NCBI RefSeq assembly: GCF_000760295.1
Contig: NZ_JNBA01000037.1
Location: 1 to 54,332, forward strand
Length of the DNA stretch: 54,332 nt
Source: Prochlorococcus sp. MIT 0701
GTDB lineage: Bacteria; Cyanobacteriota; Cyanobacteriia; PCC-6307; Cyanobiaceae
Direction of reading: 5' to 3'
Shown: positions 9,418 through 19,360 of the stretch, piece by piece
How positions within the stretch are numbered: position 1 is the stretch's first letter
How the letters are laid out: every line of letters starts with the position of its first letter
The notes under the pieces: generated by a model
What the model was told of the DNA's origin: nothing
Database searches by the model: none
Seen by the model: only the letters and a program-made list of their open reading frames with translations
Made by a program: the position numbers and the translations under genes

Positions 9418-10164
9418 TCAATTTGTGGCTGGAGGAGGCTGGTTGCTGCCGCTTGCAGGCATGTCTGGCCTGAATTGATCAGTTAGCGCCACGAGGCCTA
9501 CTCCAATCAGGAAAAGGGCTGTAATGGCTCCAGCCAGCAGCAGCATTGTGATTGGATCAGTGGATGGGGTCAATACAGCTCCAGCCAAGGCCGCACCAAG
9601 CACGACCCATCGCCAGGCACTCAACATTGGTTGCCAGTGCAACAACCCCAGAATTCCTAATATCAACTGGAGCACAGGTAGCTGAAAGGCCAGGCCGGTA
9701 GCCAGCATCAGCAGAAGCACAAAGTCGAGATACCGCTCAATTGACCAAAGAGGTTCGACTACATCGGCGCCATAACTCACCAGAAACTTCAGAGCTGCTG
9801 GTGCTAGCGCCCACCATGCGAAGGCAAGGCCGGCTAGAAACAAGATCGCTGATCCAGCTACTGCTGGAGCGATCAGACGTCGTTCCCGTTGAGTAAGGCC
9901 AGGCAATACAAATCCAAGCCCTTGGTAGAGCACATAGGGCAGTGCAAGTGTTAAGCCTGCGTAGCCTGCCACCTTGATTGAGACGAATAGAAACTCTCCT
10001 GGGGCCAGCTGAAGAAAGTGAATGGATCCAGCCGGAGCTTCCAAAAGCCTTACGAGCGGCTTCACCATGAGCAGGCAGGCGCCTGCCGCTAAAACAACAG
10101 CCAGCAGACTGCGCAGCACCCGTTGCCGTAATTCCTCCAGGTGATCAACCAGAGGCATTTCCAC
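9418..10164 (-). CDS. tatC: Sec-independent protein translocase TatC
   Basis: A 248-residue six-span membrane protein, the receptor for twin-arginine signal peptides. The diagnostic N-terminus MPLVDHLEELRQRVLRS is intact, with conserved Glu of HLEELR, and FLQLAPGEFLFVSIKVAGY and LPYVLYQGLGFVLPGL follow. Length is typical. The start may be the GTG at 10164 or the ATG two codons later at 10158. Its position upstream of the Rieske gene fits with Rieske being a Tat substrate. Confidence 0.95.
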   Translation of the reverse strand: MEMPLVDHLEELRQRVLRSLLAVVLAAGACLLMVKPLVRLLEAPAGSIHFLQLAPGEFLFVSIKVAGYAGLTLALPYVLYQGLGFVLPGLTQRERRLIAPAVAGSAILFLAGLAFAWWALAPAALKFLVSYGADVVEPLWSIERYLDFVLLLMLATGLAFQLPVLQLILGILGLLHWQPMLSAWRWVVLGAALAGAVLTPSTDPITMLLLAGAITALFLIGVGLVALTDQFRPDMPASGSNQPPPATN

Positions 10165-10297
10165 GTCGTGGGGTGGTTCGGTGTGCTTGATTCCCTGCTC
10201 GACGTGAATCGGGGCAGGGGGTGGAAGAACCGAACCTGTGGGCTGATCGGGACTGGTCAGAACAGGCGCCGCTTGGTTTTCATCAGACTAAGAGTTC

Positions 10298-12004
10298 TTA
10301 GGCAGAGAGGTGTTGAAGCCCTCGATCTGGTTCAGCCCAGCAAAGGTTGCCGTCCCGGTATCGCACGGTTCCTGGGCCTGCTCCTGGGATTCGCTGCAGG
10401 TTGCTTGTGGGCACCATCACCACGGGTACGCGTTGATTGCCTCTAGCACGACTGAAGTGGGCGGCCAGGTCTGCAGCTAGTTGTAGGTCGGCCTCCTCAG
10501 CATGGCCATTGGAGGCCTTGAGAACGACATGACTGCCTGGACATTCCTGGGCATGAAACCAAAGATCACCAGGGCGGGCTTGGCGAAGGCTGATCCAATC
10601 GTTTTGGCGGTGGTTGCGACCAACCTGGACGACGAGTCCACCAGGACTGGTCAGTTCGAGGGGGCTTGGGGGTTGTTGATTGCGACGGCCCCGCTTCTGG
10701 CGATTGCGGGATTGAGAGATCAGCAATTCGTCCAGCTCCTGCCGCAACTCCTGCAGCCTTATCGACCGTTCTCGCCTTCCTTCCCAGCTGGTTCCAAGCA
10801 GATCTTCCAGAAACATTTCACTGCCGTGGATCAGCTGCAACCTTTGCTGGTGATGTTCAATCCGTGTTTTCAGCATGGGCACTGAGCGGCGGAATTTTTG
10901 AGCTTTTCGGTAGAGCTTTTGGGTTTGGTTGATCAGATCCTTGCTCGGCGAAGGCAGGCAAAGCATGGCGTCGGCTTGTTGTTGAAGAGAATTGCTTTGA
11001 CTGGTTTCGTTGAGTCGACCCTGTTGTTCGGCAAGGGCCTGCTCCTCTCGTTGTCGCCACTGACAAAGTCTTTTTTGGAGGTCTTCGGCTAGTTGATTGA
11101 GAGACTGGGTTTCAAGATGCCTTCGGTAATAACTCCCGAGAGTGAGGCTGATCTCATCTTTGAAAGAGGAGGAGGTTGTTGAGTTGTCACAGTCCCAGAC
11201 GCGGTAGCTGCTTGGACCGCCAAACCTCATCGTGAAGCGCTCTTTCTCAAGGCAGTCCAGCCATCGACTCCAGCGGTGGTAAATGTGTTGCCATTGCTCT
11301 TCGGTGATCTCAAGTACTGAAAGCTCCAGCAGGGCATGTGCTTTTTTTGCATCGTCGTCAACCAGCTGCAAAGCGAGTGCAGGACTGATGCCTTGGTAAC
11401 ACTGCTGCAGAGCGCTACGTAGCTTGGTTGGCACAAGGCAAAGAATGTCTTTCCAGCGTTTTAGGGATTCCTTTGAGCTTGGTTCTCTGCCTTGCATTGG
11501 CGGTGGAGCTACATAGATGTCTGCCGTTCCGATTGGTCTCACTCTTGATTGATGGTTGCGTACCTGGCGTCCAAGGGTGATCACCTGGCGTTGACGATCA
11601 AGCAGAAGCAGGTTGCTGTGGCGTCCCATTAGTTCCAGCACCAGAGTGCGCTCGATAGGTTCGCCGGGGCGGTGGGCGAGGCCGCACTCCACCACGCGAT
11701 CAAATCCTTTCTGTTTCAGTTCAATGAGCGCCATCTGTCGAAGGCCATGTTGAATCTGCTGGGCCAAAGTGCTGCCGCTGCCTAGGCGGGGAGGAGGGGT
11801 GATCTTCACCAATCGTGGACAATCAGCACGCCAGCTGAGTTCCAGCCAAACAAGACCTTTGAGTGTGCGCAGCCCGAGCTGGAGGGTATGAGGTTCTGGT
11901 TGTTGGACCTTTTCGAAGCGGCTTGGCAGCACCTCCTTGCGGAGCTCGCTAAGTACAGCGCGCAAGCTTGAGAGGTCCATGACCTGGAGGGCAGCAGGGG
12001 CCAT
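10298..12004 (-). CDS. Rqc2/NFACT family (RqcH-like, 'fibronectin-binding') protein
   Basis: A protein of about 568 residues with the NFACT layout: an NFACT-N domain ([20 protein letters not shown] and [13 protein letters not shown]), a long central coiled coil rich in Gln/Glu/Arg ([20 protein letters not shown]), and the NFACT-R domain at the C-terminus ([16 protein letters not shown], the usual WFHxxxxPGSHVV motif). Bacterial RqcH recruits tRNA-Ala to stalled 50S subunits to add alanine tails to nascent chains. The upstream limit of the frame (12070) would overlap gmk on the other strand, so ATG 12004 is preferred; ATG 11980 also fits. Confidence 0.88.
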   Translation of the reverse strand: MAPAALQVMDLSSLRAVLSELRKEVLPSRFEKVQQPEPHTLQLGLRTLKGLVWLELSWRADCPRLVKITPPPRLGSGSTLAQQIQHGLRQMALIELKQKGFDRVVECGLAHRPGEPIERTLVLELMGRHSNLLLLDRQRQVITLGRQVRNHQSRVRPIGTADIYVAPPPMQGREPSSKESLKRWKDILCLVPTKLRSALQQCYQGISPALALQLVDDDAKKAHALLELSVLEITEEQWQHIYHRWSRWLDCLEKERFTMRFGGPSSYRVWDCDNSTTSSSFKDEISLTLGSYYRRHLETQSLNQLAEDLQKRLCQWRQREEQALAEQQGRLNETSQSNSLQQQADAMLCLPSPSKDLINQTQKLYRKAQKFRRSVPMLKTRIEHHQQRLQLIHGSEMFLEDLLGTSWEGRRERSIRLQELRQELDELLISQSRNRQKRGRRNQQPPSPLELTSPGGLVVQVGRNHRQNDWISLRQARPGDLWFHAQECPGSHVVLKASNGHAEEADLQLAADLAAHFSRARGNQRVPVVMVPTSNLQRIPGAGPGTVRYRDGNLCWAEPDRGLQHLSA

Positions 12005-12064
12005 CGATTCAGTCGGGACCTGGATTGCAAGCAGCCTTCCTACTCTGCGATCCGATTCAATGCA

Positions 12065-12643
12065 ATGCAATCAATGGCTCCATCCGCCGCTGAAGGAAAG
12101 CTCACGGTGATTACTGGGCCCAGTGGGGTTGGCAAGGGTTCGTTGGTGAAGCAACTCCTAGAGCTCCATCCAGAGATCTGGCTGTCTATTTCGGCGACAA
12201 CGCGTGAAGCCAGGCAAGGCGAGATTGAGGGTGATCATTACTTCTTCTTGAACCGTGATCGCTTTGCAGAACTGGTTCAAACTGGCGGTTGTCTTGAATG
12301 GGCTGAATTTGCAGGCAATCGCTATGGCACCCCACGCCAACCTGTTGAGCAGCAGCTTTCATTAGGCCGGCCGGTTTTGCTTGAAATTGAACTGGAAGGG
12401 GCCAGACAGGTGCGGCGCAGTTTCCCTGAAGCTTTTCAGATTTTTTTGGCGCCGCCCAGTTTTGAGGAGCTTGAACGACGCATTCGCGGACGCGCCACTG
12501 ATCCTGAAGAGGCAATTCAGCGACGTTTAGCCAGGGCGAGGGAGGAACTGATGGCTCAGCAGGAGTTTGATGCTGTGGTGATTAATGACGACCTGCAGGT
12601 TGCTGTGATTGAGCTGGAGTCTTTAATGCGTCTTAGCTCTTAG
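12065..12643 (+). CDS. gmk: Guanylate kinase
   Basis: 192 residues. Phosphorylates GMP to GDP with ATP. The P-loop [10 protein letters not shown] (about residues 18-27), the GMP-binding segment STTRE-like [31 protein letters not shown] and the [12 protein letters not shown] strand are all in place. ATG at 12065 or 12074 are both possible starts. The gene is divergent from the NFACT gene and ends just before a bidirectional terminator at 12704. Confidence 0.95.
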   Translation: MQSMAPSAAEGKLTVITGPSGVGKGSLVKQLLELHPEIWLSISATTREARQGEIEGDHYFFLNRDRFAELVQTGGCLEWAEFAGNRYGTPRQPVEQQLSLGRPVLLEIELEGARQVRRSFPEAFQIFLAPPSFEELERRIRGRATDPEEAIQRRLARAREELMAQQEFDAVVINDDLQVAVIELESLMRLSS

Positions 12644-12703
12644 CTCTTGATGCGAATACTTTTTGCAGACTTTAAAGGGTTATTTGACAATATATAGGCC
12701 AAT

Positions 12704-12730
12704 AAAAAAGCCCCCTTTACGGGGGCTTTT
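12704..12730. terminator. Bidirectional rho-independent terminator between gmk and psaJ
   Basis: AAAAGCCCCC, loop TTTAC, GGGGGCTTTT: a GC-rich stem flanked by A runs on the left and T runs on the right, so it can stop transcription of gmk (plus) and of psaF-psaJ (minus). Confidence 0.9.
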
Positions 12731-12798
12731 GAAGTTACTTTTATTAGAAGCAAAAAAGAATCTTAAGCATTTTTTGATTCATTTAAGCTCCTTAGCCT

Positions 12799-12915
12799 TC
12801 ACATTGGGTGGAAGAGAAGGTCTGGGTAGAAGCGGTTGAATTCAACAATGATTCCAGCTGTAAGCCATACCCAGAGAACGGCAGCCATTGGCCAGCTTTC
12901 GAAGAATTTTCTCAT
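12799..12915 (-). CDS. psaJ: Photosystem I subunit PsaJ (subunit IX)
   Basis: A 38-residue single-span protein found by reading the gap below psaF. It starts [20 protein letters not shown] and ends [13 protein letters not shown], a clear PsaJ sequence (N-terminal charged end, one membrane helix, conserved E-F-NRF-PDLLF-P). PsaJ stabilises PsaF at the plastocyanin-docking edge of photosystem I. It lies 45 nt downstream of psaF on the same strand and is followed by the terminator at 12704, so psaF-psaJ form an operon. Confidence 0.95.
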
Positions 12916-12960
12916 CTTGATTAAGGGGAAATGGGGTGGTTGTTAAGAGGAGAATATTGC

Positions 12961-13473
12961 TCAGCGAGGCGAAACTGTGATCTTGTCGTCGCTCTCACGG
13001 AGACTGCCATTTTGGCCTTCAATATGAGCGAGCCATGGCCAGGCGGAAGCTCTCATCATGCAATTGAATGCCAGGGTTATATCAAGATGGATCTCATTGT
13101 CTAAGGCTGCTTTGTGGCCTTTGGCTTTGATGGCCTGGAGATAAGAGCGCCCAGCCCAACCGATGATTCCAGCGATATAGATGAAAATCACCCCTGGGAT
13201 CATGATTTCGCCTTCATGCCCGCGAATAAAGGACATCGCAAACGGCTCAGTTGGCGCAGGGATTAGAGCGTGTGGGAGTCCGTCATCACCGCACAAGGAT
13301 GTGCTGTAGCGGTCAAAGCGGGCAATGGCCTGTGGAGTGTCTGCAGCACTGGCTCGCTGCTGAAAACGGGCATTCTCAGCGCAAGGGGTTAGGCCAGCTA
13401 TGTCGGCTTTAGCAACGGGTGCAAAGCCGAGAACCAGCAGAGCCGAGAGCACAACGGCGAAGAGACGACGCAT
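12961..13473 (-). CDS. psaF: Photosystem I reaction centre subunit III (PsaF)
   Basis: A 170-residue precursor. The signal peptide MRRLFAVVLSALLVLGF...AKA targets it to the lumen side; the mature part begins DIAGLTPCAENARF with the conserved Cys and continues RFDRYSTSLCGDDGLPH. A membrane helix follows (IPGVIFIYIAGIIGWAGRSY). The C-terminus ends DDKITVSPR, the usual PsaF ending. PsaF lines the docking site for plastocyanin or cytochrome c6. The upstream tsaD gene is divergent, so the promoter must lie within 13474-13550. Confidence 0.96.
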   Translation of the reverse strand: MRRLFAVVLSALLVLGFAPVAKADIAGLTPCAENARFQQRASAADTPQAIARFDRYSTSLCGDDGLPHALIPAPTEPFAMSFIRGHEGEIMIPGVIFIYIAGIIGWAGRSYLQAIKAKGHKAALDNEIHLDITLAFNCMMRASAWPWLAHIEGQNGSLRESDDKITVSPR

Positions 13474-13550
13474 CGGTTTCGATTCCTGTAAGACCTGCTC
13501 CGGAACGGCAGGATGTCACAAGTAAAATGTAAATGAGGCTTTCCACAACC

Positions 13551-14621
13551 ATGCCGACGGTGCTTGCCCTCGAAACAAGTTGTGACGAGTCGGCTGCAGC
13601 AGTCCTACGTCTAAATAACGGGCGATTGCAGGTTATGGCTAGCCGAATTGCTTCTCAGGTTGAGAAACATGCTCAATGGGGAGGCGTGGTACCTGAAGTT
13701 GCCTCTCGCTTGCATGTGGAGGCTTTGCCTCATCTTGTAGAAGAGGTTTTGCAGGAGGCGGGACAGTCGATTGCTCGCTTTGATGCTGTGGCGGCAACGG
13801 TGACCCCTGGGTTGGCAGGAGCACTGATGGTGGGATCGGTGACAGGTCGATCTTTGGCTGCTCTCCATGCGCTGCCTTTTTTTGGCATTCATCACCTGGA
13901 GGGGCATTTGGCTTCAGTGCGCTTGGCGGAGCATCCTCCACGCCCTCCTTATCTGGTGCTGCTTGTGAGCGGGGGACACACTGAGTTGATTCGGGTTGGG
14001 GCAGAGGGAGAGATGCTGCGTCTTGGACGTAGCCATGATGATGCTGCTGGAGAGGCCTTTGACAAAGTTGGTCGTCTGCTTGGCTTGGCCTATCCAGGTG
14101 GCCCCGCTATTCAGTCGCTTGCTGCGACTGGCGACTCTCGCAGATTTTCTTTGCCAAAAGGACGGGTCTCTAAGCCTGGTGGTGGATTTCATCCCTACGA
14201 TTTCTCGTTCAGCGGATTGAAGACCGCCATGCTGCGCCTGGTTCAGGCTCTTTCAGAGGCTGGTGAAGATCTGCCCCGCACAGATCTTGCTGCAAGTTTT
14301 GAGCAAGTGGTTGCAGATGTTTTGGTCGAGCGCAGCTTGCTCTGCGCCAATGACCAGGGCCTAAAAACGGTGGTGATGGTTGGAGGAGTCGCTGCTAACC
14401 GCCGCCTAAGAGAACTGATGAGGAAATGTGGACAAGAACAGGGGATTGAAGTGCACTCGGCACCGCTTCGATACTGCACGGATAATGCCGCCATGATTGG
14501 AGCAGCGGCCCTGCAGCGCTTGGTGTCTGGGGTTGGTGGCAGCTCTCTTGAATTGGGAGTGGCAGCTCGATGGCCATTGGACAAAACCGAGGATTTGTAC
14601 CTTTCACCTCCCCCATTTTGA
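13551..14621 (+). CDS. tsaD: tRNA N6-adenosine threonylcarbamoyltransferase TsaD
   Basis: About 356 residues. With TsaB and TsaE it transfers the threonylcarbamoyl group to A37 of ANN-decoding tRNAs. The start [15 protein letters not shown] is the family N-terminus, the metal-binding HHLEGH motif sits near residue 109, VSGGHTEL follows, and the ASKH-fold C-terminus shows [13 protein letters not shown] and [16 protein letters not shown] 13551 is chosen because it puts the conserved start two residues in; an ATG six codons earlier (13533) is possible. The order psaJ-psaF / tsaD / hli is usual in marine picocyanobacteria. Confidence 0.95.
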   Translation: MPTVLALETSCDESAAAVLRLNNGRLQVMASRIASQVEKHAQWGGVVPEVASRLHVEALPHLVEEVLQEAGQSIARFDAVAATVTPGLAGALMVGSVTGRSLAALHALPFFGIHHLEGHLASVRLAEHPPRPPYLVLLVSGGHTELIRVGAEGEMLRLGRSHDDAAGEAFDKVGRLLGLAYPGGPAIQSLAATGDSRRFSLPKGRVSKPGGGFHPYDFSFSGLKTAMLRLVQALSEAGEDLPRTDLAASFEQVVADVLVERSLLCANDQGLKTVVMVGGVAANRRLRELMRKCGQEQGIEVHSAPLRYCTDNAAMIGAAALQRLVSGVGGSSLELGVAARWPLDKTEDLYLSPPPF

Positions 14622-14658
14622 AGAAGCGAATTATCTTGACCTTGTCTGCTATGCAGCG

Positions 14659-14862
14659 ATGGCTTCTGAATCTCCACTTGATTCCAACACCTCTGCGGAA
14701 CCTGTCAGTAGTGAAGAGCTAAACGCTTGGCGACGAGGGTTCACGCCACAGGCCGAGATCTGGAATGGTCGTATGGCAATGGCGGGATTGATTATTGGAA
14801 TCAGCGTGTTGTTGTTGTTCCGTCTAGTGATACCTGCTGACTGCAGAGCCTGGCTGAATTAG
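14659..14862 (+). CDS. hli: High-light-inducible (Hli/SCP) chlorophyll-binding protein
   Basis: 67 residues. The single membrane helix carries the chlorophyll a/b-binding signature AEIWNGRMAMAG, followed by a hydrophobic LIIGISVLLLFRLV. Hli proteins dissipate energy and assist photosystem II assembly and repair in the thylakoid under stress. The ATG at 14659 was chosen because the N-terminal Ser/Pro-rich leader then starts immediately (MASESPLDSNTSAEP); the frame is open further upstream inside tsaD, but that is a shadow. Only 37 nt separate it from the tsaD stop. Confidence 0.93.
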   Translation: MASESPLDSNTSAEPVSSEELNAWRRGFTPQAEIWNGRMAMAGLIIGISVLLLFRLVIPADCRAWLN

Positions 14863-14869
14863 GTGTTGT

Positions 14870-16057
14870 TCAATTCCGCCCACGAATGCTTTGGGCTAGT
14901 TCGTTGGGCTTAAAGCTTGCGGCAACTGCCATCTCTGGCTCTACCCGGCCAGTATCCACAAGCTTCAGCAATGATTGATTGGCTGTGATCATGCCATCAA
15001 AGCTGCTGCGTTCCATGATCTCCTCAACATCCTCAAGTGCTCCTCTTTGGATGTAGTCCTTGCAAGCATCGGTATTAATCAGGATGTCGTGGTAGGCAGC
15101 TCGCTTGTTGTCGGTGGTGCGGATCAATCCTTGGGCAATCACCCCCAGCAGTGATTCTGAAAGGGAGCGACGCATGCTCTCTTGATCTTCTGGGGCATAC
15201 ATGCCCAGGACTCGCTCAATTGTCTTGACTGCCGAGTTGGTATGCAGAGTGCCGAACACCAGGTGCCCCGTTTGGGAGGCCTCAATCGCCGTGGCCAGAG
15301 TTTCTTGATCACGGATCTCACCGATCAGGATCACATCTGGGTCTTCTCGTAGGGCTGCTTTCAGGGCGTTGTGGAACTTCAGGGTGTGTTTCCCCAGTTC
15401 TCGATGTTTGACGAGGGATTGCTTGCTCTTGTGTACAAACTCCACAGGATCCTCGATGGTGAGGATGTGGCGGGGTTGATTTCTATTGATCCAGTCGATC
15501 ATTGCCGCCAGGGTGGTGCTTTTCCCTGACCCGGTTGAGCCGGTTACCAAGACAAGTCCTTTCGGCTTGGATGAGAGACCCTTCAGTACATCAGGGAGTT
15601 GCAGTTGTTCAAGGGTGAGAATTGTTTGGGGAATGATGCGAAGTACCATCGCTGGCCCTGTGAGGGAATCCAGCAGGTTGATCCGGACTCTTGCGAAGGG
15701 AAAGGCATGGGAGCCGTCGAATTCTTTGCTGCTAAAGAACTCATCGATCTGATTTGCAGAGAGGATCTCTTGCAACCAACCCTGAAATCTTTCTGGATCG
15801 GTTACAGGCCAATCTGTGCTTTGCATTTCGCCGCGGTCTCGGAAACGAGGCACTTCGCCAACGCCTAGGTGTACATCGGAATGTCCTTCTTGATAGGCGA
15901 TCCGTACGATCTCCTCCAAGTTGGGAGAGACCCCAGGATTGGCTCCAGCGAATGGAGTTAATCCCTCTGTAGATGAGGTTGATATCGGTACCGCCGATTG
16001 AGAGGCTGACTTTGGTGCTGGAGGGGGGAAGTTGGGCGGAAAGACCGGTTGACTCAC
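14870..16057 (-). CDS. pilT: Type IV pilus retraction ATPase PilT-like
   Basis: 395 residues. A Pro/Ser-rich N-terminal extension of about 35 residues precedes the GspE/PilT ATPase: YQEGHSDVHLGVGEVPRFR, Walker A GSTGSGKST, Asp box TIEDPVEFVHK, Walker B VILIGEIRDQETL, and the His box FGTLHTNSAVKTIERVL. PilT hexamers depolymerise type IV pili, powering twitching and DNA uptake. The start is a GTG at 16057. No other pilus gene is in the window, so it could serve a pilus system encoded elsewhere. It converges with the hli gene (7 nt apart) and diverges from wecB. Confidence 0.9.
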   Translation of the reverse strand: MSQPVFPPNFPPPAPKSASQSAVPISTSSTEGLTPFAGANPGVSPNLEEIVRIAYQEGHSDVHLGVGEVPRFRDRGEMQSTDWPVTDPERFQGWLQEILSANQIDEFFSSKEFDGSHAFPFARVRINLLDSLTGPAMVLRIIPQTILTLEQLQLPDVLKGLSSKPKGLVLVTGSTGSGKSTTLAAMIDWINRNQPRHILTIEDPVEFVHKSKQSLVKHRELGKHTLKFHNALKAALREDPDVILIGEIRDQETLATAIEASQTGHLVFGTLHTNSAVKTIERVLGMYAPEDQESMRRSLSESLLGVIAQGLIRTTDNKRAAYHDILINTDACKDYIQRGALEDVEEIMERSSFDGMITANQSLLKLVDTGRVEPEMAVAASFKPNELAQSIRGRN

Positions 16058-16173
16058 GAGGGGGGATGGTGGCCGCTCTCTTCAGCTTCGTCATGGCGAA
16101 GCTCTTGGCAAGTCCGTGAGCACTTTTGGTGATCAGCAAGCACTCTTAGGATCCGTTCAAGATTGCTTCTGTT

Positions 16174-17286
16174 ATGGCTGGTTTGCCCCGCGTCACGATC
16201 GTGCTGGGCACCCGTCCAGAGGCGATCAAATTGGCACCGGTGATCCAGGAGTTTCAGTCCTGTGACGCTTTTACGACTCGAGTTGTGCTCACTGGCCAGC
16301 ACCGCGAGATGGTTGCTCAGGTCATGGATCTATTTGGTCTTTCAGCCAATCATGATCTCGATCTGATGGCCCCTCTGCAGACCCTCACACACGTCACCTG
16401 TGCAGCATTGCAAGGCCTCAAGGATGAATTCAAGGCCTACCCGCCCCAGCTTGTGCTTGTCCAGGGAGATACCACTACAGCATTTGCAGCTGCCCTTGCT
16501 GCTTTTTATGAGCAGATCCCGGTTGGTCATGTTGAGGCTGGTTTGCGCACAGACAACCTGTTGGATCCTTTTCCTGAAGAGGCAAACCGGCGCCTGATTT
16601 CTCAGATCTCCCAGCTTCACTTCGCTCCAACGCCACGCTCTCAGGCCAATCTGATCAGTTCAGGGGTTGTTGGTCAGATCTTTGTTACGGGCAACACAGT
16701 GATCGATGCTCTGTTGCTGATGGCTGAGCAGGCGCCGCCTATCGAATTTGATGGTCTCGACTGGGTGCATCAGCGCGTCATTTTGGCCACCGTGCATCGA
16801 CGGGAGAATTGGGGAGACCGGCTTCAAGATATTGCCGAGGGCATGAGAAGGGTTCTTGACCTTCATCCCGACACGGCTTTACTTCTGCCTCTGCATCGCA
16901 ATCCAACCGTACGAGAACCAATGCAGGCACTTTTGGGGAACCATCCGAGGGTGGTACTCACCGAGCCTCTCGACTACGACCGTTTGGTTGCTGCGATGAG
17001 GGCCTGCACGCTTCTGCTCACAGATTCCGGTGGGCTCCAAGAAGAAGCTCCTGCGCTTGGTAAGCCAGTTTTGGTTTTGAGACGGACCACCGAACGACCA
17101 GAGGCCGTTGAAGCGGGTACGGCCAGGCTGGTTGGTACCGATCCGGAGATGATCGTGACTGAGACAGCTTCCTTGCTTGATGATTCAAGCGCCTACGAGG
17201 CGATGGCACGTGCTGTCAATCCCTTCGGCGACGGTAAGGCCAGCCGTCGCATTCTTGAGGCAAGTTGTGCATTCCTGGGCGTCTGA
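16174..17286 (+). CDS. wecB: UDP-N-acetylglucosamine 2-epimerase (non-hydrolysing)
   Basis: A 370-residue GT-B fold enzyme that interconverts UDP-GlcNAc and UDP-ManNAc for surface polysaccharide. Family marks: LGTRPEAIKLAPVIQ at the N-terminus, VLTGQHREM, VQGDTTTAFAAALAAFY, GHVEAGLRT, FPEEANRR, ATVHRRENWG, and TDSGGLQEEAPALGKPVLVLR near the C-terminus. It is the first of four overlapping plus-strand genes. No epimerase active-site residue appears missing. Confidence 0.95.
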   Translation: MAGLPRVTIVLGTRPEAIKLAPVIQEFQSCDAFTTRVVLTGQHREMVAQVMDLFGLSANHDLDLMAPLQTLTHVTCAALQGLKDEFKAYPPQLVLVQGDTTTAFAAALAAFYEQIPVGHVEAGLRTDNLLDPFPEEANRRLISQISQLHFAPTPRSQANLISSGVVGQIFVTGNTVIDALLLMAEQAPPIEFDGLDWVHQRVILATVHRRENWGDRLQDIAEGMRRVLDLHPDTALLLPLHRNPTVREPMQALLGNHPRVVLTEPLDYDRLVAAMRACTLLLTDSGGLQEEAPALGKPVLVLRRTTERPEAVEAGTARLVGTDPEMIVTETASLLDDSSAYEAMARAVNPFGDGKASRRILEASCAFLGV

Positions 17287-17857
17287 GGCTGCCTTTAGTT
17301 CTTGCGGTCACTACCGCTGGTGGCTGAAGCGCAGCCTTGGGCAATGCGAGCGCACGTTGCTTTTCATTGGCTTGAATCCCTCCACGGCTACAGCGTCAGA
17401 GAATGATCCAACCTTGCGGCGGTTGCTGGGGTTTTGCTGCTCCTGGGGTTATGGAAACCTTCTTGTTGTGAATCTATTTGCCCGGATCAGTCAATCCCCA
17501 GCGCTGCTTAGGCACTGTGCTGATCCGATTGGTGATGCAAATGATGATCAGCTTTTGACTCGGGCACGCCAGTGGTCTGAGAGCCCTAATTGGGACCTTT
17601 GGTTTGGTTGGGGGTGCGGTGGAACTTTGCGTCGACGTGATCTTGCTGTCCAGGCTTTGTTGGAGCGTCATCGCCAGAACCGCATCAGGAACAATCCTGA
17701 TGCTCGCGGCCCTCTCTCGCTTGGTTTGACGCGTGAGGGGCACCCCTGTCATCCCCTTTACATGCCTGGCAAAGAGGTACTTCGACCATTCAAGTGGGCA
17801 AGTGGGGCGACTATCGGCCATCCTGAGTCGATGGACCTTGGCATTACGGTTCACTGA
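17267..17857 (+). CDS. DUF1643 domain protein
   Basis: About 196 residues with the DUF1643 signature: RYRWWL-like HYRWWLKRSL, LLFIGLNPSTA, NDPTLRRLLGFCCSWGYG, LLVVNLFARISQSP, and DLWFGWGCGGTL. The function of this widely spread bacterial family is unknown. The GTG at 17267 overlaps wecB by 20 nt and starts just before conserved text; the ATG at 17177 would overlap by 110 nt and is less likely. Its stop codon shares a base with the start of the next gene, so co-translation is likely. Confidence 0.8.
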   Translation: MHSWASEAAFSSCGHYRWWLKRSLGQCERTLLFIGLNPSTATASENDPTLRRLLGFCCSWGYGNLLVVNLFARISQSPALLRHCADPIGDANDDQLLTRARQWSESPNWDLWFGWGCGGTLRRRDLAVQALLERHRQNRIRNNPDARGPLSLGLTREGHPCHPLYMPGKEVLRPFKWASGATIGHPESMDLGITVH

Positions 17858-18102
17858 TGACACGCACCCCACGCCGCTATGCGGTGTACCTCCATCTATC
17901 CGGGGGGCAGACCGAAGAGGTTCATTTTCCTACTCTTGAGACGTTTCAGCAGTGGTATCAGGGAATCGTCAACGCCTCAGGCAGTGGGGGGTTCGTGAAC
18001 GTACCGCTTAGCGAGCTTGATGGCGAGTATCTGGTGGTGCGTCCAGAGGCTGTGATCGGTGTGAGAGTGGAACCTCAGTTCGCAGCCCTCGATGACACCT
18101 GA
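17857..18102 (+). CDS. Small conserved-type hypothetical protein
   Basis: 81 residues, soluble, beginning TRTPRRYAVYLHLSGGQTEE. It has no motif I can name; alternating strands (VHFPTLETFQQWYQ, GEYLVVRPEAVIGVRVEP) suggest a small beta-rich fold. Support for being real comes from tight coupling: its ATG overlaps the DUF1643 stop (TGATG) and its 3' end overlaps the antiporter start by 11 nt. A role linked to either neighbour is only inference. Confidence 0.7.
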   Translation: MTRTPRRYAVYLHLSGGQTEEVHFPTLETFQQWYQGIVNASGSGGFVNVPLSELDGEYLVVRPEAVIGVRVEPQFAALDDT

Positions 18103-19360
18103 GCGGTTAGGCCTGCTTTGGGGGATCACCGTCTTCGCAGGTGCCGGAGCTCGGATTTTGTCTGCTCTCTCTGGCCTTCCTGGTGTGGTGCTGTTGTTGC
18201 TATCTGGCCTGCTGATTGGTCGATCGGGCCTTGGTTTGGTTGAACCGCTGGATCTTGGTCAAGGACTTGAGACGATCGTTGGTCTGCTGGTGAGCCTTGT
18301 GCTCTTTGACGGGGGTCTCAATCTGCGCCTCCCTGGTGACACCATCAAGTCAACTGTGCTGCGCATCTTGCTGATCCGACTAGTGATTTCACTGGCCGCG
18401 GGTCTGTTGGCGGCGCATTGGTTGGCTGGTTTGGGTTGGTCAGTGGCAGCGGTTTACAGCGCCATCGTGCTGGCTACTGGTCCGACTGTTGTGACCCCGT
18501 TGGTGCAGCAGATCCGTTTGGCTTCTCCTCTGGGGGATGTCCTTGAGGCAGAGGGATTGGTGCTTGAGCCAGTGGGTGCTGTGCTGGCCTTGCTTTTGCT
18601 TGAGTTATTGCTGGGCGATTTGCATGGTTGGCGGGAGGTTGCCTTCGGGCTGCTGGCCCGCCTGGGTGGAGGCGTGTTGATGGGGGCTGCTGCTGGTTGG
18701 CTTTTGTCAGAGGGATTGCGACGTTTAAAACCGGACCCTTCGGTAGGGCTGAGGTTGCAGCTCACCTTGGGAGTGTTGTTCCTCTTGTACGCAGTTTGTG
18801 AATGGTTGTTGCCGGAGTCGGGCTTGCCGGCTTCTGTAGCAGCGGGGGTGGTGGTCGGTCGCAGGCCTGTTACCCAGTCCGATCAGCTCGATGAGTTGAT
18901 CCGGGAGCTGGCCCGTCTTGCCATCACAATGTTATTTCCACTTTTGGCAGCGGATGTCTCTTGGGGTGAGCTAAGTCCGCTTGGCTGGGGGGGGGTCAGT
19001 TGTGTGCTCGTACTGATGTTGGTTGTGCGTCCTGTTGCGGTCAGCCTTGCCACTATTGGCTTGCCTCTTGATTTCAGGCAGCGATTGTTTCTTGGTTGGC
19101 TTGCACCACGTGGGATTGTTACGGCCGCAGTGGCCTCTTTGTTTGCGATTCGCCTTGAGCAGGCTGGGATTTTAGGAGCCGGTCGGTTACAAGGTTTGGT
19201 CTTTCTCACCATCCTGATGACGGTTGGCATTCAAGGCCTCACGGCCCAGCCGCTGGCCAAGGCCCTGGGTTTAATCGCTCCTCCTGAAGATTCAAACGAA
19301 GACGATTGCTCAGAGACAACGACGCAGCCTGTTCAAGTCTTGCCCGATCCTGGCCAGTAA
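18092..19360 (+). CDS. CPA-family Na+(K+)/H+ antiporter
   Basis: 422 residues with about 12 hydrophobic spans, characteristic of the CPA1/CPA2 exchangers. Visible features: an N-terminal [31 protein letters not shown] (the family FDGG), an ion-site region [16 protein letters not shown], and [21 protein letters not shown] near the C-terminus. It would move sodium or potassium out in exchange for protons in the plasma or thylakoid membrane. The ion is not determinable by eye. Its last 51 nt overlap the 3' end of convergent gltX. Confidence 0.88.
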   Translation: MTPERLGLLWGITVFAGAGARILSALSGLPGVVLLLLSGLLIGRSGLGLVEPLDLGQGLETIVGLLVSLVLFDGGLNLRLPGDTIKSTVLRILLIRLVISLAAGLLAAHWLAGLGWSVAAVYSAIVLATGPTVVTPLVQQIRLASPLGDVLEAEGLVLEPVGAVLALLLLELLLGDLHGWREVAFGLLARLGGGVLMGAAAGWLLSEGLRRLKPDPSVGLRLQLTLGVLFLLYAVCEWLLPESGLPASVAAGVVVGRRPVTQSDQLDELIRELARLAITMLFPLLAADVSWGELSPLGWGGVSCVLVLMLVVRPVAVSLATIGLPLDFRQRLFLGWLAPRGIVTAAVASLFAIRLEQAGILGAGRLQGLVFLTILMTVGIQGLTAQPLAKALGLIAPPEDSNEDDCSETTTQPVQVLPDPGQ

